Assembly (NCBI GenBank): GCA_964057225.1
Contig: OZ059897.1
Span: 12,276,001 to 12,340,000 of the forward strand
Direction: 5' to 3'
Origin: Auanema rhodensis
Taxonomy: Eukaryota; Nematoda; Chromadorea; Rhabditida; Rhabditidae
Length of the DNA stretch: 64,000 nucleotides
Shown here: piece after piece, positions 62,698 to 64,000 of the stretch
Position numbering within the stretch: the first letter of the stretch is position 1
How the letters are laid out: each line of letters starts with the position of its first letter
Notes under the pieces: model-generated
Told to the model about the DNA's origin: nothing
The model's input: only the letters and a program-made list of their open reading frames with translations
The model's database searches: none
Made by a program: the position numbers and the translations under genes

Positions 62698-64000
62698 GTA
62701 ATTCAACTTTGCTTTGAAAAGTTAAACATGAATGTTCTTTCTATACTAAAAGCATATCTGAACTTGTGGGAATTGATCGAAAACTTGAGTGAAAATGAGA
62801 AGAAATGATTGAATTTTCGAAAAAAATTATGGGAACTTCATCTATTTTTCATCGTACTATACTAAGTTTCCTATTTGACCCTATTGGTATTGCTGTTCGG
62901 AAATGAAAATACTAAGAAAATGTATGAATAGATTCCTAGCTTTTTGAATTTTTTTTTCTTTGTTATAAATCAAAAAATAAAAATAACGGAAATGTGAAAG
63001 TGTACAAATTAAAGCGAGTTCTATAACTGTTTTTTACTTATTTTTATGAAAAAAAATTCAAATAATAAGAAAATTAGAAAAGCCGGTTTTTATTTTTTTT
63101 TTTTTTTGAATAAAGAAACATCTTGATGTCTTATAGGTTATCATCTTCGTGACACCTAATGATAAAGTAGTTAAGTAGCAATTAAGCTTTTAAGAATAGA
63201 AAATTATCATTTTACTTTTATTCAATATGAAGTATAAAGATTAAAAATGATGTGCATATGCAACATTACTTCAATTTATATATGAAGCTTGAGTTGGAGC
63301 TTGAGTTACTTCAAACTTCTTGGTCACAAGCTACTTATATAATATTTCTCGTCCCCTTTCTATATTAACAAAAAAAAAGTTTTTTCTTACAATTATTCGA
63401 AACAAACTTCTGTTAAAAAAAAACTTTAACTTTAAACAACTTTAATACAGCAATAAAATATTTATAAACTTAAACTTAAAGAAAAAGAACTAAAAAAGAT
63501 GATAATATAAGACAAAAAGCTGAAAAAAACCAAATAACGAGGATTCGACTCATCTCAGCATGATATTATTTTTTTTTTGCGGAAAGCGAACAACAAAACA
63601 ACATTTAACCAATGTTTTGCCTATATTAGCTATTTGTCTAACTTAACTAGCCTGAAGGGGAATATAATTCCCAAAAGATTTTTTAGTATTTCTTCAATTT
63701 GTACTTTCCAATAAAAATATGTTAAGCATAACAAATGTCTGAAATATTTAAAAATGTGTTTGAAATCTAATACATTTAACGTATGTTACTCTATAAAAAT
63801 TCTTTTTTTCAATTCTTCTCATCTTCTTTTGTCTTCTTCTTTTTCAATTTATATTTCTACCTCTTTCTCATTTTTTCATTTCATTTTCTGCTAGTTTTCA
63901 TATGATATCACAGAAGCTATTCATGTAATTGAATATTCTGTATGGACTTTATTGAAAAAAAAAGCAAAATTAACTGAAGAAAGAACAGGAGTGAAAAATC
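62698..64000 (+). other. Probable first intron of the last gene, runs off the window
   Basis: Very AT-rich with several long A and T runs (for example 63090-63107) and no open frame of note. No acceptor followed by a plausible coding exon was found before 64000. Confidence 0.4.

Overview
The window is nuclear DNA from a nematode. It is AT-rich and nearly every gene is cut by short GT-AG introns, often 40-60 nt. It holds the start of a cuticle collagen gene. Many start codons lie just after a TTTNAG-like 3' splice site, as expected for spliced-leader trans-splicing. Genes also sit in tight same-strand clusters with 90-250 nt gaps, the layout of nematode polycistronic operons. All gene models were assembled by hand, by splicing exons until the reading frame and family match were continuous. 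Species and clade cannot be fixed from the sequence.

Layout. 1-200: 5' end of a cuticle collagen (-). 201-4857: no gene seen, with simple repeats and a 27-bp minisatellite. 4858-7915: a SEC14/GOLD lipid-transfer protein and an unknown four-helix membrane protein (+). 8065-9411: mitochondrial carrier homolog MTCH (-). 9929-18420 (-): a five-gene operon-like cluster, transcribed in the order RPB4 (Pol II), RNF14-like RBR ligase, PET100, MAD1/MDF-1, TRIP4/ASC-1. 20332-21937: PDE6D/PDL-1 (+), whose second intron holds three tandem tRNA-SINE-like repeats. 22355-25499: cortactin (+). 25649-32739 (-): a six-gene cluster in the order RCL1, a FANCL-like protein lacking a RING, RNASEH2C, torsin, RPF1, NDUFB2. 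33521-35611: calponin/transgelin (+). 35833-37817: a near-perfect inverted duplication with 907-bp arms and a 171-bp spacer; each arm carries one complete gene for a secreted Ala/Tyr-rich protein. 38212-39979: HSD17B12/LET-767-like reductase (-). 43682-48102: anoctamin/TMEM16 (+). 53004-57075: patched-related (PTR) sterol-sensing-domain protein (+). 57879-61981: V-ATPase subunit a (+). 62653-62697: first coding exon of an unidentified gene.

The two (-) clusters collect housekeeping genes: transcription, ribosome processing, mitochondrial respiration, DNA repair and checkpoint. The single-gene transcription units with large flanks (calponin, anoctamin, PTR, V-ATPase a) look tissue-regulated. 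The most unusual items are the palindromic gene pair, the intronic SINE-like array, an 8-nt microexon, two GC-AG introns, tandem exon duplication in cortactin, and the RING-less FANCL-like gene whose frame runs into the RNASEH2C start codon.
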